The notes: generated by a model from the letters alone, not told the origin. 35,273 nucleotides of DNA from Flavobacteriaceae bacterium (GCA_024743095.1 JANSXF010000046.1:1-35273); one strand, 5' to 3'; numbered from the stretch's first letter, positions 16,316 to 24,184 are shown. Numbers and translations are program-made.

Positions 16316-16810
16316 ATGGAAATTGGAATATGGGCCATTGGTCTGGCCATCATTTTTCTATGTACCATCCCGTTCATCGGCATGGCCATAAATAGAAACA
16401 AAAAAAAACGCATAATAATCAAAGAACTGCAAAATTTGGCGAAATCCCATAACAGTGATCTTGGCACCTTTGATCTTGGAATTGATTTTGCCATCGGATT
16501 GTCGACCGCTAAGAATTATTTGTACTTCTACCGGGGCGAAAACAATGAAATCACGAAAGATTGTATTGCCATCAACTCCATTGAACATTGTCGGGTTAAT
16601 TTGACCAAGCAACGCCTAAAATCTAAAAAGGGCTTTGAGGAAGTGCTCCAAAAGCTGGAATTGGAATTTGATTTTCATACTAATGAATTACCATCTGTTC
16701 GATGGTCTTTCTATGATTCGGACAAGCAATACCAGCCCAACGGAGAATTGGACTTGATTAAAAAATGGGAAGGGAATATAAAACAAGCCCTTGCTTTCTA
16801 TAACTCTTAA
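16316..16810 (+). CDS. Membrane-anchored protein of unknown function
   Basis: A 164-residue protein with one N-terminal transmembrane helix (about 4-25, IGIWAIGLAIIFLCTIPFIGMA), followed by a strongly basic stop-transfer stretch (NRNKKKRIIIK). This orients the remaining 130 residues to the cytoplasm. The soluble part reads as a mixed alpha/beta domain (LGIDFAIGLSTAKNYLYFYRG, SIEHCRVNL, RWSFYDSDKQY), ending in an amphipathic helix. No known catalytic motif is visible and the family was not recognised. The ATG at 16316 is well placed after an A-rich leader. A strong hairpin follows the stop, separating it from the convergent porin gene. Confidence 0.75.
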   Translation: MEIGIWAIGLAIIFLCTIPFIGMAINRNKKKRIIIKELQNLAKSHNSDLGTFDLGIDFAIGLSTAKNYLYFYRGENNEITKDCIAINSIEHCRVNLTKQRLKSKKGFEEVLQKLELEFDFHTNELPSVRWSFYDSDKQYQPNGELDLIKKWEGNIKQALAFYNS

Positions 16811-16826
16811 ATGTCATGTATAAGAA

Positions 16827-16855
16827 AATGGCCCCGCTATCATGTCGGGGCCATT
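16827..16855. terminator. Bidirectional terminator between convergent genes
   Basis: A perfect 10-bp stem, AATGGCCCCG (16827-16836) with CGGGGCCATT (16846-16855), loop of nine. It lies between the stop of the plus-strand membrane-anchored gene and the stop of the minus-strand porin gene. Flanking A/T tracts are short, so its strength rests on the G+C-rich stem. Confidence 0.65.
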
Positions 16856-16920
16856 ACCATCTTAGGGGTTTTAGGGCATATATTACCACAGGAAAGGGGA
16901 AATTACCTTAAATCATCAAT

Positions 16921-18096
16921 TCAGAACTTCAGCTGTGCCTGAACCCTTAACAGACTACCTTTTTGATGATTGGCAATAGTTGTAAAGTCCTCGTACCTAC
17001 GATCGGAATAGGTGTACTCCGCCAAGAATTCAAAATGGGGTAAGGGATGCCATTCCAATCCGACCTCTGCATCATGCACATCATAACTTCGGGCATCCAA
17101 CTCATGCTTCTTCCCCCCGTCATAGTATTGCAATCGAACAAAAGGGTAGAACTGTTGTCCCCATTTTTCAACATAATACGAAAAAGTGGCATAACCACCT
17201 TGAAGGGGCTTGACCTGTATGGTGTTGGTCGCTTTATCATATTCAGGGCCCTTTCCCATATTATATTCAGCCTGTATCCCGAAGGGTCTTGGATATAATA
17301 CAAATGACACTGCCGCTCTTTGATCAAGATAGCCTTCGGTTTTCGATTGAATTGACGAACTATGTTCAGTAACGATATATTTCCCCGTATATGCCTGGAT
17401 TCCAGGTTCGATGACTTGATCGCCCAGTTCCAGGGGATAGGAAAAGCGGGAGACCACATGAAATTCATTGTTCTGATCAAAATGATTGGCCGTTTGCCCA
17501 TTATAGAGCCCCAATGCAAAAAGTCCAAAGTCTCCTCCACTCAATCCAGCTTTGCGCAATTCCTTGATCAATTGTCTTTTTTCCTTTGTGGCCCAATAGA
17601 AGAACACTCCAAGATCCCTCTCATCCTTAACGGCGCTATTAAGGGCATCATCCCGGTCCAATGGCAACCTGTTGCTACTGGATTGCATGTTCTCAAAACC
17701 GAACGGCACCTTACTTTGACCTATTCGGATACGATACTCATTTTTTCTGTCCAGTCCAATATCGATATATGCATCTTTTAATCTTCCTACATGGTGTTCT
17801 TCCCCTATGGATTTTGCAAAATCAGGTTGAAAGTAAAAGAAAATGTGTGGTGATACCTGTCCCTTAATTTTAAACCGCAAACGCCTAAATGACAGACCAC
17901 CACCTTCCAACCCCCAATTTTCATCGCATTGTTCACAATCCAATTCATCATTGGTTTCGAAAAGGTTGTTATAACGTATCTGCATATAACCCCCTATATG
18001 TATCTTTTCGAACCATTTGGAGACTTTACTATCCGTCTGTGCCCAAAGCGCATTTTGAAAAACAAACAGCACCATGATCAACTGAAATCTCCGCAT
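16921..18096 (-). CDS. Phosphate-selective porin O/P-family outer-membrane protein
   Basis: Outer-membrane barrel of 391 residues resembling OprP/OprO (Porin_O_P family), channels for phosphate or other anions. The signal peptide ends NALWAQ (about 20). Family features: IGGYMQIRYNNLF at the mature N terminus, LSFRRLRFKIKGQVSPHIFFYFQPDFA, DAYIDIGLDRKNEYRIRIGQSKVPFGFEN, and a last strand ending VQAQLKF. CEQC in the first loop is a Cys pair that might bind metal or form a disulphide. A TTG at 18099 could start the frame, but the ATG at 18096 overlaps the previous stop as TGATG, the usual form of translational coupling with the PepSY-like gene. It belongs to a regulator-kinase-PepSY-porin unit. 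The transported solute is not shown by the sequence. Confidence 0.88.
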   Translation of the reverse strand: MRRFQLIMVLFVFQNALWAQTDSKVSKWFEKIHIGGYMQIRYNNLFETNDELDCEQCDENWGLEGGGLSFRRLRFKIKGQVSPHIFFYFQPDFAKSIGEEHHVGRLKDAYIDIGLDRKNEYRIRIGQSKVPFGFENMQSSSNRLPLDRDDALNSAVKDERDLGVFFYWATKEKRQLIKELRKAGLSGGDFGLFALGLYNGQTANHFDQNNEFHVVSRFSYPLELGDQVIEPGIQAYTGKYIVTEHSSSIQSKTEGYLDQRAAVSFVLYPRPFGIQAEYNMGKGPEYDKATNTIQVKPLQGGYATFSYYVEKWGQQFYPFVRLQYYDGGKKHELDARSYDVHDAEVGLEWHPLPHFEFLAEYTYSDRRYEDFTTIANHQKGSLLRVQAQLKF

Positions 18097-18542
18097 CAAT
18101 CCACCTTTTTACTTAACACATTGCCATTTTCATCCAAAATAACCTCCCAATCTTGGTGCATCAACGAATTGAGTTCAACACGAAATACCACTTTCCCGTT
18201 TTCCGTGATCCGTTCCATATCGTCCAAAGTATATCCCTTGAACTCCGAATCGATCTTTTGCACCACTGCCTTGGACAACTCTTCCGCGGCAACATCTTCC
18301 TTGTGCTTTACTATGTTCCCTTCCGGGTCGTACCATATCTCATGATCTAAGTTCCAACCGATTTCAAACTCCACCTGATACTGGTGCCCATCCAATTTCC
18401 ATTCGATATCCGTTGCTTTGGGAAATTGTCTGTTGAATTGGTTCAAAATAATCGATGGAACCTCATTTTGACCGATATCTTGTCCGTGTCCCAAAAATTG
18501 GATACCCAGCAGTGTACCCAAAATCAATGCTTGCTTTTTCAT
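18096..18542 (-). CDS. PepSY-like periplasmic protein
   Basis: A 148-residue exported protein with a signal peptide ending LGHGQ (about 21). The mature part contains two copies of a short alpha-beta-beta unit: VPSIILNQFNRQFPKATDIEWK with YQVEFEIGWNLDHEIWYDPEGNIV, then LSKAVVQKIDSEFKGYTLDDMERI with VVFRVELNSLMHQDWEVILDENGNV. This is the PepSY-like (BLIP-like) fold common in Bacteroidota, often encoded next to two-component systems. Its role may be to sense or inhibit something in the periplasm; none is proven. Its stop overlaps the porin ATG by one base, and its start lies 62 bp after the kinase stop, where a regulator site and a -7 box are seen. Confidence 0.82.
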   Translation of the reverse strand: MKKQALILGTLLGIQFLGHGQDIGQNEVPSIILNQFNRQFPKATDIEWKLDGHQYQVEFEIGWNLDHEIWYDPEGNIVKHKEDVAAEELSKAVVQKIDSEFKGYTLDDMERITENGKVVFRVELNSLMHQDWEVILDENGNVLSKKVD

Positions 18543-18555
18543 TTTGTATAAATTT

Positions 18556-18604
18556 TAAAGTTATACGCAAAGCAACTTCCTGAATTTGGAAAGAATTGGG
18601 AATC
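18556..18604 (-). promoter_or_regulatory. Probable response-regulator site and -7 box before the PepSY-porin pair
   Basis: On the minus strand two 11-base units, GATTCCCAATT and CTTTCCAAATT (18604-18583), stand head to tail, the layout bound by OmpR-family regulators. Exactly 19 bases further is TAACTTTA (18563-18556), one base off the TAnnTTTG -7 box, so the repeat ends where the -33 element should be, as for an activator. A matching pair lies before the regulator gene itself (20600-20621). Confidence 0.6.
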
Positions 18605-19906
18605 CTACCCTTTGGAAGGAGGAATCGGTGAAAAAAAGATTTCGAAGCTGTGCATCACATCGTCAAAACCATATTGGACACGGAACCCATAGAGGTCGGC
18701 AATGGCCTTGACAATGGACAATCCCAATCCAGAACGGCCCGTTTCCTTTCTAGATCCGTAAAATCTGGAAAAAATCAATCCATCCGCCAATGGACCATCG
18801 ACCGCAGTATTTTGGACCTGAAGTTTTGAAGCTGTGATATGAATGTTGATATTTCCCGTAGCGGTGGTGTGGTGAATCGCATTTTTGACTAGGTTACCGA
18901 TCAATATATTGGCCAAGGCAATGTCCATGTTAGTCTCCAATAAGGACGATTCACTGACCGTTATCTTGATTTTCCTGAACGCCGCCATATCCTCCAAATC
19001 CTCGACACTTTGATGGACCGTTTCATTGATGGATACCAAACCATTTTCAAAAAACTGCTTGTTTTCAATTTTGGTCAGCAAAAGCAATGAATTGTTGAGA
19101 CGGATCAATCGCTGAACGATCTGGTAGATTTCTGTCAAGTTTTCTGCTTCTTTATCGTTTAACGCAACATTTTCTAAAAGCAATTCCAATTTGTTTGTCA
19201 TTATGGCCAGTGGTGTCTGTAATTCATGGGAAGCATTGCCCACAAACTCTTTTTGACGTTCAAATGCATTGATGTTTTCCTGTAAAAGGTGGTTCATCGA
19301 CTTTTGGAGGTCCATGAATTCCTTAACGGTGGAGTTGGTTCGTACAAGCTTGTGGGAAGTGCCGAGACGGAAGCTTTTCAATTGTTCCAACAGACTGTAG
19401 AAAGGATGCCATAACTTTTTGAGAACAATATTGTTGATGACCAAAACCCCTATGATCAAAACAATATAAAGCCAAACGACATCCCAAAGCAGTTCGTTGA
19501 TCAAGTCGTCTTCTTCCACCATGGAATTGGCTACCTTGAGCCGATAAAACTTTCCATTGGACTCAAAGGCCGACACCAACATCCTGACAGGTTCCGGCTC
19601 CAAGGTCTCGTCATCTGCATCTTGCATGTCGATGATCGTATCGAGATATTGGTCCTTAAAAGCAAGCGCTTCCCCTTTGTCCATTGGATGTATCGTGAAA
19701 AAACTTTCATCAAAATAATTCTTGGTCAGTATACTGGGATCATTGTCCGCATTTTGAATAATCAAACGCTTGTAGTTTTCCAACCCCTCATCAATGCTGC
19801 TCTTGATTTCTTGGAGCATGCTCACATAAAAGATAACCGCCCATAGGGTCACAATACCCAAAATGGATAGGGAAAGATAGGTAATCGACTTGTTGAGCAG
19901 TTTCAT
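18605..19906 (-). CDS. Sensor histidine kinase
   Basis: Inner-membrane sensor kinase of 433 residues. Transmembrane helix 1 is about 8-30, a periplasmic sensor domain spans about 31-142, helix 2 about 143-163, and a linker of HAMP-like size follows. The dimerisation domain has the phosphorylated His in FVGNASHELQTPLAIM (H227). The ATPase domain shows the N box NLVKNAIHH (N342) and a G box GRSGLGLSIVKAIADLYG. The family-typical DxGxGI box is reduced to VDGPLADGLIFSRFYG, a variant seen in many Bacteroidota kinases. The ATG overlaps the regulator stop by four bases (ATGA), so the two are translationally coupled. The periplasmic sensor domain has no recognisable fold, so the signal is unknown; the porin and PepSY genes just downstream are the obvious targets. 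Confidence 0.93.
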   Translation of the reverse strand: MKLLNKSITYLSLSILGIVTLWAVIFYVSMLQEIKSSIDEGLENYKRLIIQNADNDPSILTKNYFDESFFTIHPMDKGEALAFKDQYLDTIIDMQDADDETLEPEPVRMLVSAFESNGKFYRLKVANSMVEEDDLINELLWDVVWLYIVLIIGVLVINNIVLKKLWHPFYSLLEQLKSFRLGTSHKLVRTNSTVKEFMDLQKSMNHLLQENINAFERQKEFVGNASHELQTPLAIMTNKLELLLENVALNDKEAENLTEIYQIVQRLIRLNNSLLLLTKIENKQFFENGLVSINETVHQSVEDLEDMAAFRKIKITVSESSLLETNMDIALANILIGNLVKNAIHHTTATGNINIHITASKLQVQNTAVDGPLADGLIFSRFYGSRKETGRSGLGLSIVKAIADLYGFRVQYGFDDVMHSFEIFFSPIPPSKG

Positions 19907-20580
19907 TTTACAATCAGTTTATAACCAACCCCGTAAACAGATTCAATCTCCAATTCAGCTTTGTTCACGTGTAATTTTTTACGAAGGTTTTTTATTTGAT
20001 AATACACAAAATCAAAGTTATCGGCTTGGTCGCTGTTATCTCCCCAAACATGTTCTGCCAAAGCATTTTTGGTTACCAAACGAGATTTGTTCAACATGAA
20101 ATAGTTCAAGATATCAAACTCCTTCCGATTAAGGGGAATGGGGGTGCCATCCACTAAACATTGCCGATTTTCAAGATTCAATTTGGCATTGCCCAGCTCA
20201 ATAAACCTGTTCCCATTAAGGTCCTTTCTCCTCAATACAGCCTTGATACGAGCATTGAGTTCGGCCAGGTGAAAAGGTTTGGTGAGGTAATCATCGGCCC
20301 CCAGATCAAGTCCTTTCAATTTATCATCGAGCGAATCTTTGGCAGAAATAATAATGACATTTTCTTGTTTGCCCGTATTTTTTAGTTCACTTAAAATATC
20401 CAGACCACTTCCATTGGGCAACATAATGTCCAACAAAATACAGTCATATGCATAGACCATGGTCTTCTCTATGGCCGTGTAATAGTCCATAGCTGTCTCC
20501 ACTAGGTAATTTTCCTTCTCCAAGGATTCTTTGATGTTATCGAGCAGTTGGATCTCGTCCTCTATTACTAATATTTTCAT
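19903..20580 (-). CDS. OmpR/PhoB-family response regulator
   Basis: A 225-residue DNA-binding regulator. The receiver domain (1-115) has the acidic pair E7/D8, phospho-acceptor D51 in CILLDIMLP, S79 in IIISAKD and K101 in YLTKPF. The winged-helix output domain (about 130-225) has LNRKEFDILNYFMLNKSRLVTKNALAEHVWG, the recognition region FDFVYYQIKNLRKKL and the closing hairpin IESVYGVGYKL. It is the first gene of a four-gene unit (regulator, kinase, PepSY, porin). A tandem 11-bp repeat 20 bp before its ATG, matching that before the PepSY gene, implies autoregulation. Confidence 0.95.
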   Translation of the reverse strand: MKILVIEDEIQLLDNIKESLEKENYLVETAMDYYTAIEKTMVYAYDCILLDIMLPNGSGLDILSELKNTGKQENVIIISAKDSLDDKLKGLDLGADDYLTKPFHLAELNARIKAVLRRKDLNGNRFIELGNAKLNLENRQCLVDGTPIPLNRKEFDILNYFMLNKSRLVTKNALAEHVWGDNSDQADNFDFVYYQIKNLRKKLHVNKAELEIESVYGVGYKLIVK

Positions 20581-20599
20581 GCCAAAAGATTACTTAAGA

Positions 20600-20621
20600 A
20601 ATCTGGAAACAATTGGGAAAC
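20600..20621 (-). promoter_or_regulatory. Tandem 11-bp repeat before the response regulator gene
   Basis: On the minus strand GTTTCCCAATT is followed directly by GTTTCCAGATT, nine of eleven bases alike, the geometry of OmpR-family sites. It ends 20 bp before the regulator ATG; a nearby dyad AAGCTC-cattttGAGCTT lies at 20623-20640. So close to the start codon, the site may repress rather than activate. Confidence 0.55.
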
Positions 20622-20939
20622 AAAGCTCCATTTTGAGCTTCGTCTGACACAAAGTTTTAACCATGCTCCAAAATTAATCCAAACGATGATAAGGTGGAAA
20701 CGCGGGACACCTTATACCACCTTCACCGGACAAAATTGAGCATTTTTACGAATTATATAAAAATTTGATTTTCAAACAAATAAACCCAAACATGGAATAG
20801 CTCCAATTTTCCGTTTTTTGGTGGTCTCAACCATCCGGCTCATCCAGCCGAGGAGATTTAAAAGAAAAATCAAAGCAAAATCTATAGATTTTCAAACCAA
20901 AAATGTAATGTGTCAATTAATTCAATTCTTTCACCCTAA

Positions 20940-21174
20940 GAAAAATCAGTTGATTTTGATGCATATGCTAAAGTTTGGATCAATCAGTTGCAGCTTTATC
21001 ACGAGGAAAAGAGGAATAAATACAAAAAAATATATAATCTAAACCAAACGAGAAATTGAAAGAATTGATTTTTCAAAGGAGCAACTTGTGAAAATTTTGG
21101 ACGAGATCCCGATATATGAACGGGTTGAGAACAAAATAGCCTCATGTATAGTTGGAGTTCCAATGAAACAATAA
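20940..21174 (+). pseudogene. Degraded reading frame, family unknown
   Basis: Two adjacent frames read like pieces of one protein. Frame 1, from about 20949, gives VDFDAYAKVWINQLQLYHEE and then KRNKYKKIYNLN before a stop at about 21060. Frame 2, open from 21043, gives TKREIERIDFSKEQLVKILD, continues EIPIYERVENKIAS, and ends IVGVPMKQ with TAA at 21172-21174. A single frameshift near 21040-21050 would join them. There is no intact start. The last codons lie inside the repeat that recurs at 31056, so the right island end also carries the tail of this gene. I do not recognise the family; no recombinase or transposase motif is visible in the remnant. Confidence 0.45.
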
Positions 21175-21246
21175 GTAATTAGTTAATATATTTTCTGATT
21201 TACATATATAATCACCATTACATGGATTTTGAACTTAAATCCAGTA

Positions 21247-21285
21247 CTAAAAAAGGCCTTAAAGAATTCAATCTTTAAAGCCTTG
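21247..21285 (-). terminator. Orphan copy of the tRNA-Arg terminator
   Basis: AAGGCCTTAAAGA (21253-21265) and TCTTTAAAGCCTT (21272-21284) form a near-perfect stem; on the minus strand it is followed by a T-run. It is the duplicate of the terminator next to the intact tRNA and now has only a 21-bp tRNA fragment in front of it. Confidence 0.75.
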
Positions 21286-21294
21286 ATTTTCTAG

Positions 21295-21315
21295 TGATCG
21301 CGGAAGGATTCGAAC
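21295..21315 (-). mobile_element. Left attachment-site remnant: 3' end of tRNA-Arg
   Basis: 21 bases identical to the 3' end of the tRNA-Arg gene (31320-31340), covering the discriminator base, the 3' acceptor strand and part of the T arm; identity stops abruptly at 21316. A short tRNA 3' copy at the far side of an island is the standard footprint of tRNA-targeted integration. Confidence 0.8.
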
Positions 21316-21668
21316 TCCATTCGCCACCCCTTATTTTTACCGGCTTTTACCTTGCTGATGTTTTGTTACTAACCGAATTACAGACCAATAATAGTCTTCG
21401 CTCTTCGTAGGCTATAAAATTAACCATAAAATATTAAACCAGTACTTAAAATCTCCAAATGCCGGACATAGTATACCATCTTAGCCAGATAAAATTGCAT
21501 ATGGCTCAAAAAATCTGTTTTTGCTGGTATTGTTAGTCCGTTGTTTCCAGTAAGTCCACCCTAAACAATTTGAAATAACAATACTGGAAATTTTAAGCAT
21601 GATGAAAATACACCCATATTTTCAATATTTATATTTATCATTACAACCGAAATATTTATAAAAATGTA

Positions 21669-22274
21669 ATGGGAGGAACAAACGAACCAAAAAAATATGA
21701 CGCTCCAGAAGATAAATTGATATATGCCTGTTTCAAAGGGTGTTTTTTAGTAGTTCAAGAATTATTGGATTCAGGTGTTTCACCCAATTGCCAAGGTATC
21801 TTAAGGACAACTCCATTGCATGCAGCAACGACACACGGACATTTTGAAATTATCGATTTACTTCTAGAACATGGTGCCGATATTAATTTTGAATCGGGAG
21901 AAGTTTTATCATTTTCCAGGACACCCCTGGCTATTGCCTGTTATCAAGGTGATACTGAAATGGCCGAATATCTGATAGCTCGCGGGGCAGGCATCGATCT
22001 AATGAGTGGGTTGTATGGCAACCCCGTACACGCCGCAATACAAGCAAACAACCTTATTTTATTGAAATTTTTATTAAATATAGGTGCTTCCATTGAAGCA
22101 AAACACGGCGTCCACTTAGATACGCCTATATGTTATGCTGCCCGCTTAGGTCATCGAGAAGCTGTTGAAATTTTGGTGACTCACGGAGCCAAGACAAAAC
22201 CTTTACGGAAAATGCCACGACATCACATCCCGACCACAATGGTCAAGTTTTTAAAAAACAAAAAGCATCTTTAG
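21669..22274 (+). CDS. Ankyrin-repeat protein
   Basis: A 201-residue cytoplasmic protein (no signal peptide) made almost wholly of ankyrin repeats, helix-turn-helix units of about 33 residues used for protein binding. Visible units: DKLIYACFKGCFLVVQELLDSGVSPN (about 16-41), TTPLHAATTHGHFEIIDLLLEHGADIN (about 47-73), RTPLAIACYQGDTEMAEYLIARGAGID (about 84-110), GNPVHAAIQANNLILLKFLLNIGASIE (about 116-142) and DTPICYAARLGHREAVEILVTHGAKTK (about 149-175). It is the only plus-strand gene of the island and stands alone. Small ankyrin proteins are one of the known classes of immunity proteins beside interbacterial toxin genes; with no toxin here, that role is inferred from context only. Confidence 0.9.
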   Translation: MGGTNEPKKYDAPEDKLIYACFKGCFLVVQELLDSGVSPNCQGILRTTPLHAATTHGHFEIIDLLLEHGADINFESGEVLSFSRTPLAIACYQGDTEMAEYLIARGAGIDLMSGLYGNPVHAAIQANNLILLKFLLNIGASIEAKHGVHLDTPICYAARLGHREAVEILVTHGAKTKPLRKMPRHHIPTTMVKFLKNKKHL

Positions 22275-22392
22275 TTTTGTTGTTCATTGTTTATCAGTAT
22301 TTTTTTATTTTAGAATGCTTATGACGCTAATTGCACTGATTTGCACTGCTTATCCGTGAGTATCTATTGAATCCGTGCATCCGTTGCTATCT
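22275..22392. repeat. Short-repeat-rich gap between convergent genes
   Basis: Between the ankyrin and LRR stops, TTGCACTG appears twice within 15 bases and CCGTG twice followed by CCGTT (about 22336-22388). This wording recalls dispersed intergenic repeats met in many Bacteroidota genomes, but whether it recurs in this genome cannot be seen from the window. Confidence 0.4.
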
Positions 22393-23742
22393 TTACCAAG
22401 TACGCCATTGAGAGGCTATACCGCTTTCGAACAAGTCGCCGTCGTCAAATTGTGCAACGTCAATTCCTGCCTTGGTGGCTATCTCGTCAAGTATGTCGCA
22501 TAGGGTTTCCCGTTCCCCGGTTTCTATAAAACCCTCAATACTGTCGTTTAAATCATTCAATCCCAATACACTTGCTTTAATGATTTCCAGTTTTTCAGGT
22601 TCATCTGCCCCATTGTTCTCCTCCAAACGGTCTATTAAATTGTAAATGATGGTATTTACCTTATTGCAATTTTCCTTGGTATAAGGTTCGCCATAGTCTT
22701 CATAGTTATCAAAAAAATCAAACTCGTTTTTAATGAACTGAAGCGGGCTAACATTGAAGTGGTTGTTATAGAATGCCTTTCCTGCCTCATCCAGATGGGG
22801 CAAAACACCTTCCCAATTGATGATTTTCTTTAACTCACCAAGAGCGTTCAATTTCTGAGTTAAGGGCAGATAACCTTGTTCAACTTTTACTTGCCAAGGA
22901 AGAATCGTAAGTTTTTTCAATTTAGGCAGCCTAGCTAAAAAACCCAATGAATTACATTTTTGTATGATTCCCAGATGTATGGAATTCAACTTTTCAAGCT
23001 CTCCCAAAGGGGACATATCCATGATTTCTTTAAAGCGGGACAACTCTACAGTTTTCAGCTTTTTCAGCTTCCCTATTGGCGAGATATCATTTACGGAAGT
23101 TTCATTTATCTTTAATTTGACAAGCGTATTGGACAAGGTTTCCAATCCGTCCAACGACTTTAAGTTTGGAGCCTCACTTATCGTTAGCTCGGTTAGTTTG
23201 ATAAGTCCTGAAATACCGTTAAGGCTTTTACATTGCACCATATTGGTCAGCTCCAATGATTTAAGCTTGCTCAAGTTCCCAAATGTTGACAAATCTTCAA
23301 AATCGGGACAGGACAGATAAGCTTTCTTCAAATTGACCAGCGTTCCAAAATTTTTGGTCTTTTTTCCCAATCGTAGTTTAACCTCTGTGAGTTCTGGAAA
23401 ATGGGAAAAATCGATAGTGCCTTCATAAAAATATGTTACCTGAAGCTTGGTGAGTTGCTTCATGTGGTAGGTTACGGTCAAATCAAGGTTGCTGTCCTCA
23501 CGTGCATAAATGTTCAGTACTTTTATGTTCTTAAAAACAGGTTTTCCCAGAAAGCCTATATTCCCGGTCTGGGTATAAATACTGGTCGCTTGTAGCTTTT
23601 CTATCGCTTCAATGCACTTTTCGATGTTGTGTTCTTCAATAAAAACAATCGGGTTGTCAGTATCCAGCTCGTCTATCCTTAAACTCTCAAAGCCCTTCCC
23701 TAAACGTTCTTCTTTTAATTGCCACATTGATTTTTTTCCCAT
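22393..23742 (-). CDS. Leucine-rich-repeat protein
   Basis: A 449-residue cytoplasmic protein with no signal peptide. Residues 1-85 form an N-terminal cap. About 85-300 hold leucine-rich repeats of 21-24 residues in the internalin/LRR_4 style: LKSLELTNM, LTELTISEAPNLKSLDGLE, LVKLKINETSVNDISPIG, LKTVELSRFKEIMDMSPLG, LNSIHLG, LKKLTIL. Such arcs bind partner proteins. The C-terminal third (about 330-449) is helical and acidic (IIYNLIDRLEENNG, IIKASVLGLNDLNDS, GERETLCDILDEIATKAG) and ends FESGIASQWRTW; I recall similar tails in uncharacterised Bacteroidota proteins, but cannot name the family. It is last in the minus-strand array, 21 bp after the lipoprotein gene. Role unknown. Confidence 0.82.
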   Translation of the reverse strand: MGKKSMWQLKEERLGKGFESLRIDELDTDNPIVFIEEHNIEKCIEAIEKLQATSIYTQTGNIGFLGKPVFKNIKVLNIYAREDSNLDLTVTYHMKQLTKLQVTYFYEGTIDFSHFPELTEVKLRLGKKTKNFGTLVNLKKAYLSCPDFEDLSTFGNLSKLKSLELTNMVQCKSLNGISGLIKLTELTISEAPNLKSLDGLETLSNTLVKLKINETSVNDISPIGKLKKLKTVELSRFKEIMDMSPLGELEKLNSIHLGIIQKCNSLGFLARLPKLKKLTILPWQVKVEQGYLPLTQKLNALGELKKIINWEGVLPHLDEAGKAFYNNHFNVSPLQFIKNEFDFFDNYEDYGEPYTKENCNKVNTIIYNLIDRLEENNGADEPEKLEIIKASVLGLNDLNDSIEGFIETGERETLCDILDEIATKAGIDVAQFDDGDLFESGIASQWRTW

Positions 23743-23763
23743 AGTAAGTATATTTTAATGCTT

Positions 23764-24144
23764 TTAAATTCCGCTTCCGCTGGTATAATGTTGTATGGTA
23801 TCGTTTTGTATTTTAAGTACTATCCATCTGTCAAGTGCCTTTCCGTTACTATAATATCCGCAACTGTAGGTTTCTCTTTTTCTGTTGGCTCGTGTAACTT
23901 CCAACACATAGGCACCATCTACTTTATTGTTTTCCATAGATAAAAACTTGGTGACATATTCTCCTGGCATCAATGTATCCAATTTGATTTCCGTAAGTCT
24001 TTCGGACGTTGTGAACGTGATTTGTTTTACGGGAATATTCGATTGATTTTCAATGGTAAATTCAATGCCGTTCTCTTTAAACAGGTTGCACGAACTCAAC
24101 GTTAAAAGTACGACTATAACAAGTGCTTTTTTGGTATAATGCAA
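23764..24144 (-). CDS. Small lipoprotein of unknown function
   Basis: A 126-residue lipoprotein: leader KKALVIVVLLTLSSC with Cys19 as lipid site. The mature part is one small beta-rich domain (GIEFTIENQSNIPVKQITFTT, then ALDRWIVLKIQNDTI), similar in style to C2-like or Ig-like domains; a single Cys occurs later in ETYSCGYY. No catalytic motif. Stop codons leave only the TTG at 24144 as start, four codons after an in-frame stop. It lies 40 bp after the DUF6985-like gene and 21 bp before the LRR gene, in the array. Confidence 0.7.
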   Translation of the reverse strand: MHYTKKALVIVVLLTLSSCNLFKENGIEFTIENQSNIPVKQITFTTSERLTEIKLDTLMPGEYVTKFLSMENNKVDGAYVLEVTRANRKRETYSCGYYSNGKALDRWIVLKIQNDTIQHYTSGSGI

Positions 24145-24184
24145 TGTACTTTGTCTTTAATGCCCCATGGTAGATGTGATGTGG

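Larger units (their letters stand above)
21146..21315. repeat. Left copy of tRNA-flanking direct repeat
   Basis: Matches the right copy (31056-31340). The first 60 or so bases are identical (GTATAGTTGGAGTTCC onward to TTTACATA), then nearly identical blocks follow (CCATTACATGGATTTTGAA, a hairpin, then the tRNA 3' end). Relative to the right copy, about 95 bases are missing after CCAGTACTAAAA. Confidence 0.9.
20581..21668. other. Long AT-rich gap at the left island boundary
   Basis: 1088 bp without an intact gene. From left to right it holds: the regulator site and dyad before the regulator gene; a hairpin ATAAGGTG/CACCTTAT (20689-20715); a short motif TATACCACCTT...CAAAATTG (about 20713-20737) with a similar copy at about 21470-21494; a broken reading frame (20940-21174); the left copy of the tRNA-flanking repeat (21146-21315) with an orphan terminator; and AT-rich sequence before the ankyrin gene in which no clear promoter was found. 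Confidence 0.6.

Noticed and set aside
20818..21042. Plus-strand 74-codon frame before the left repeat
   Set aside because: Low-complexity, Lys/Ile-rich, overlaps a more gene-like broken frame in another phase.
21146..21315. CRISPR or IS-end explanation for the repeats at 21.1 and 31.1 kb
   Set aside because: Only two copies, 10 kb apart, containing tRNA 3' sequence; no transposase and no target-site pattern.
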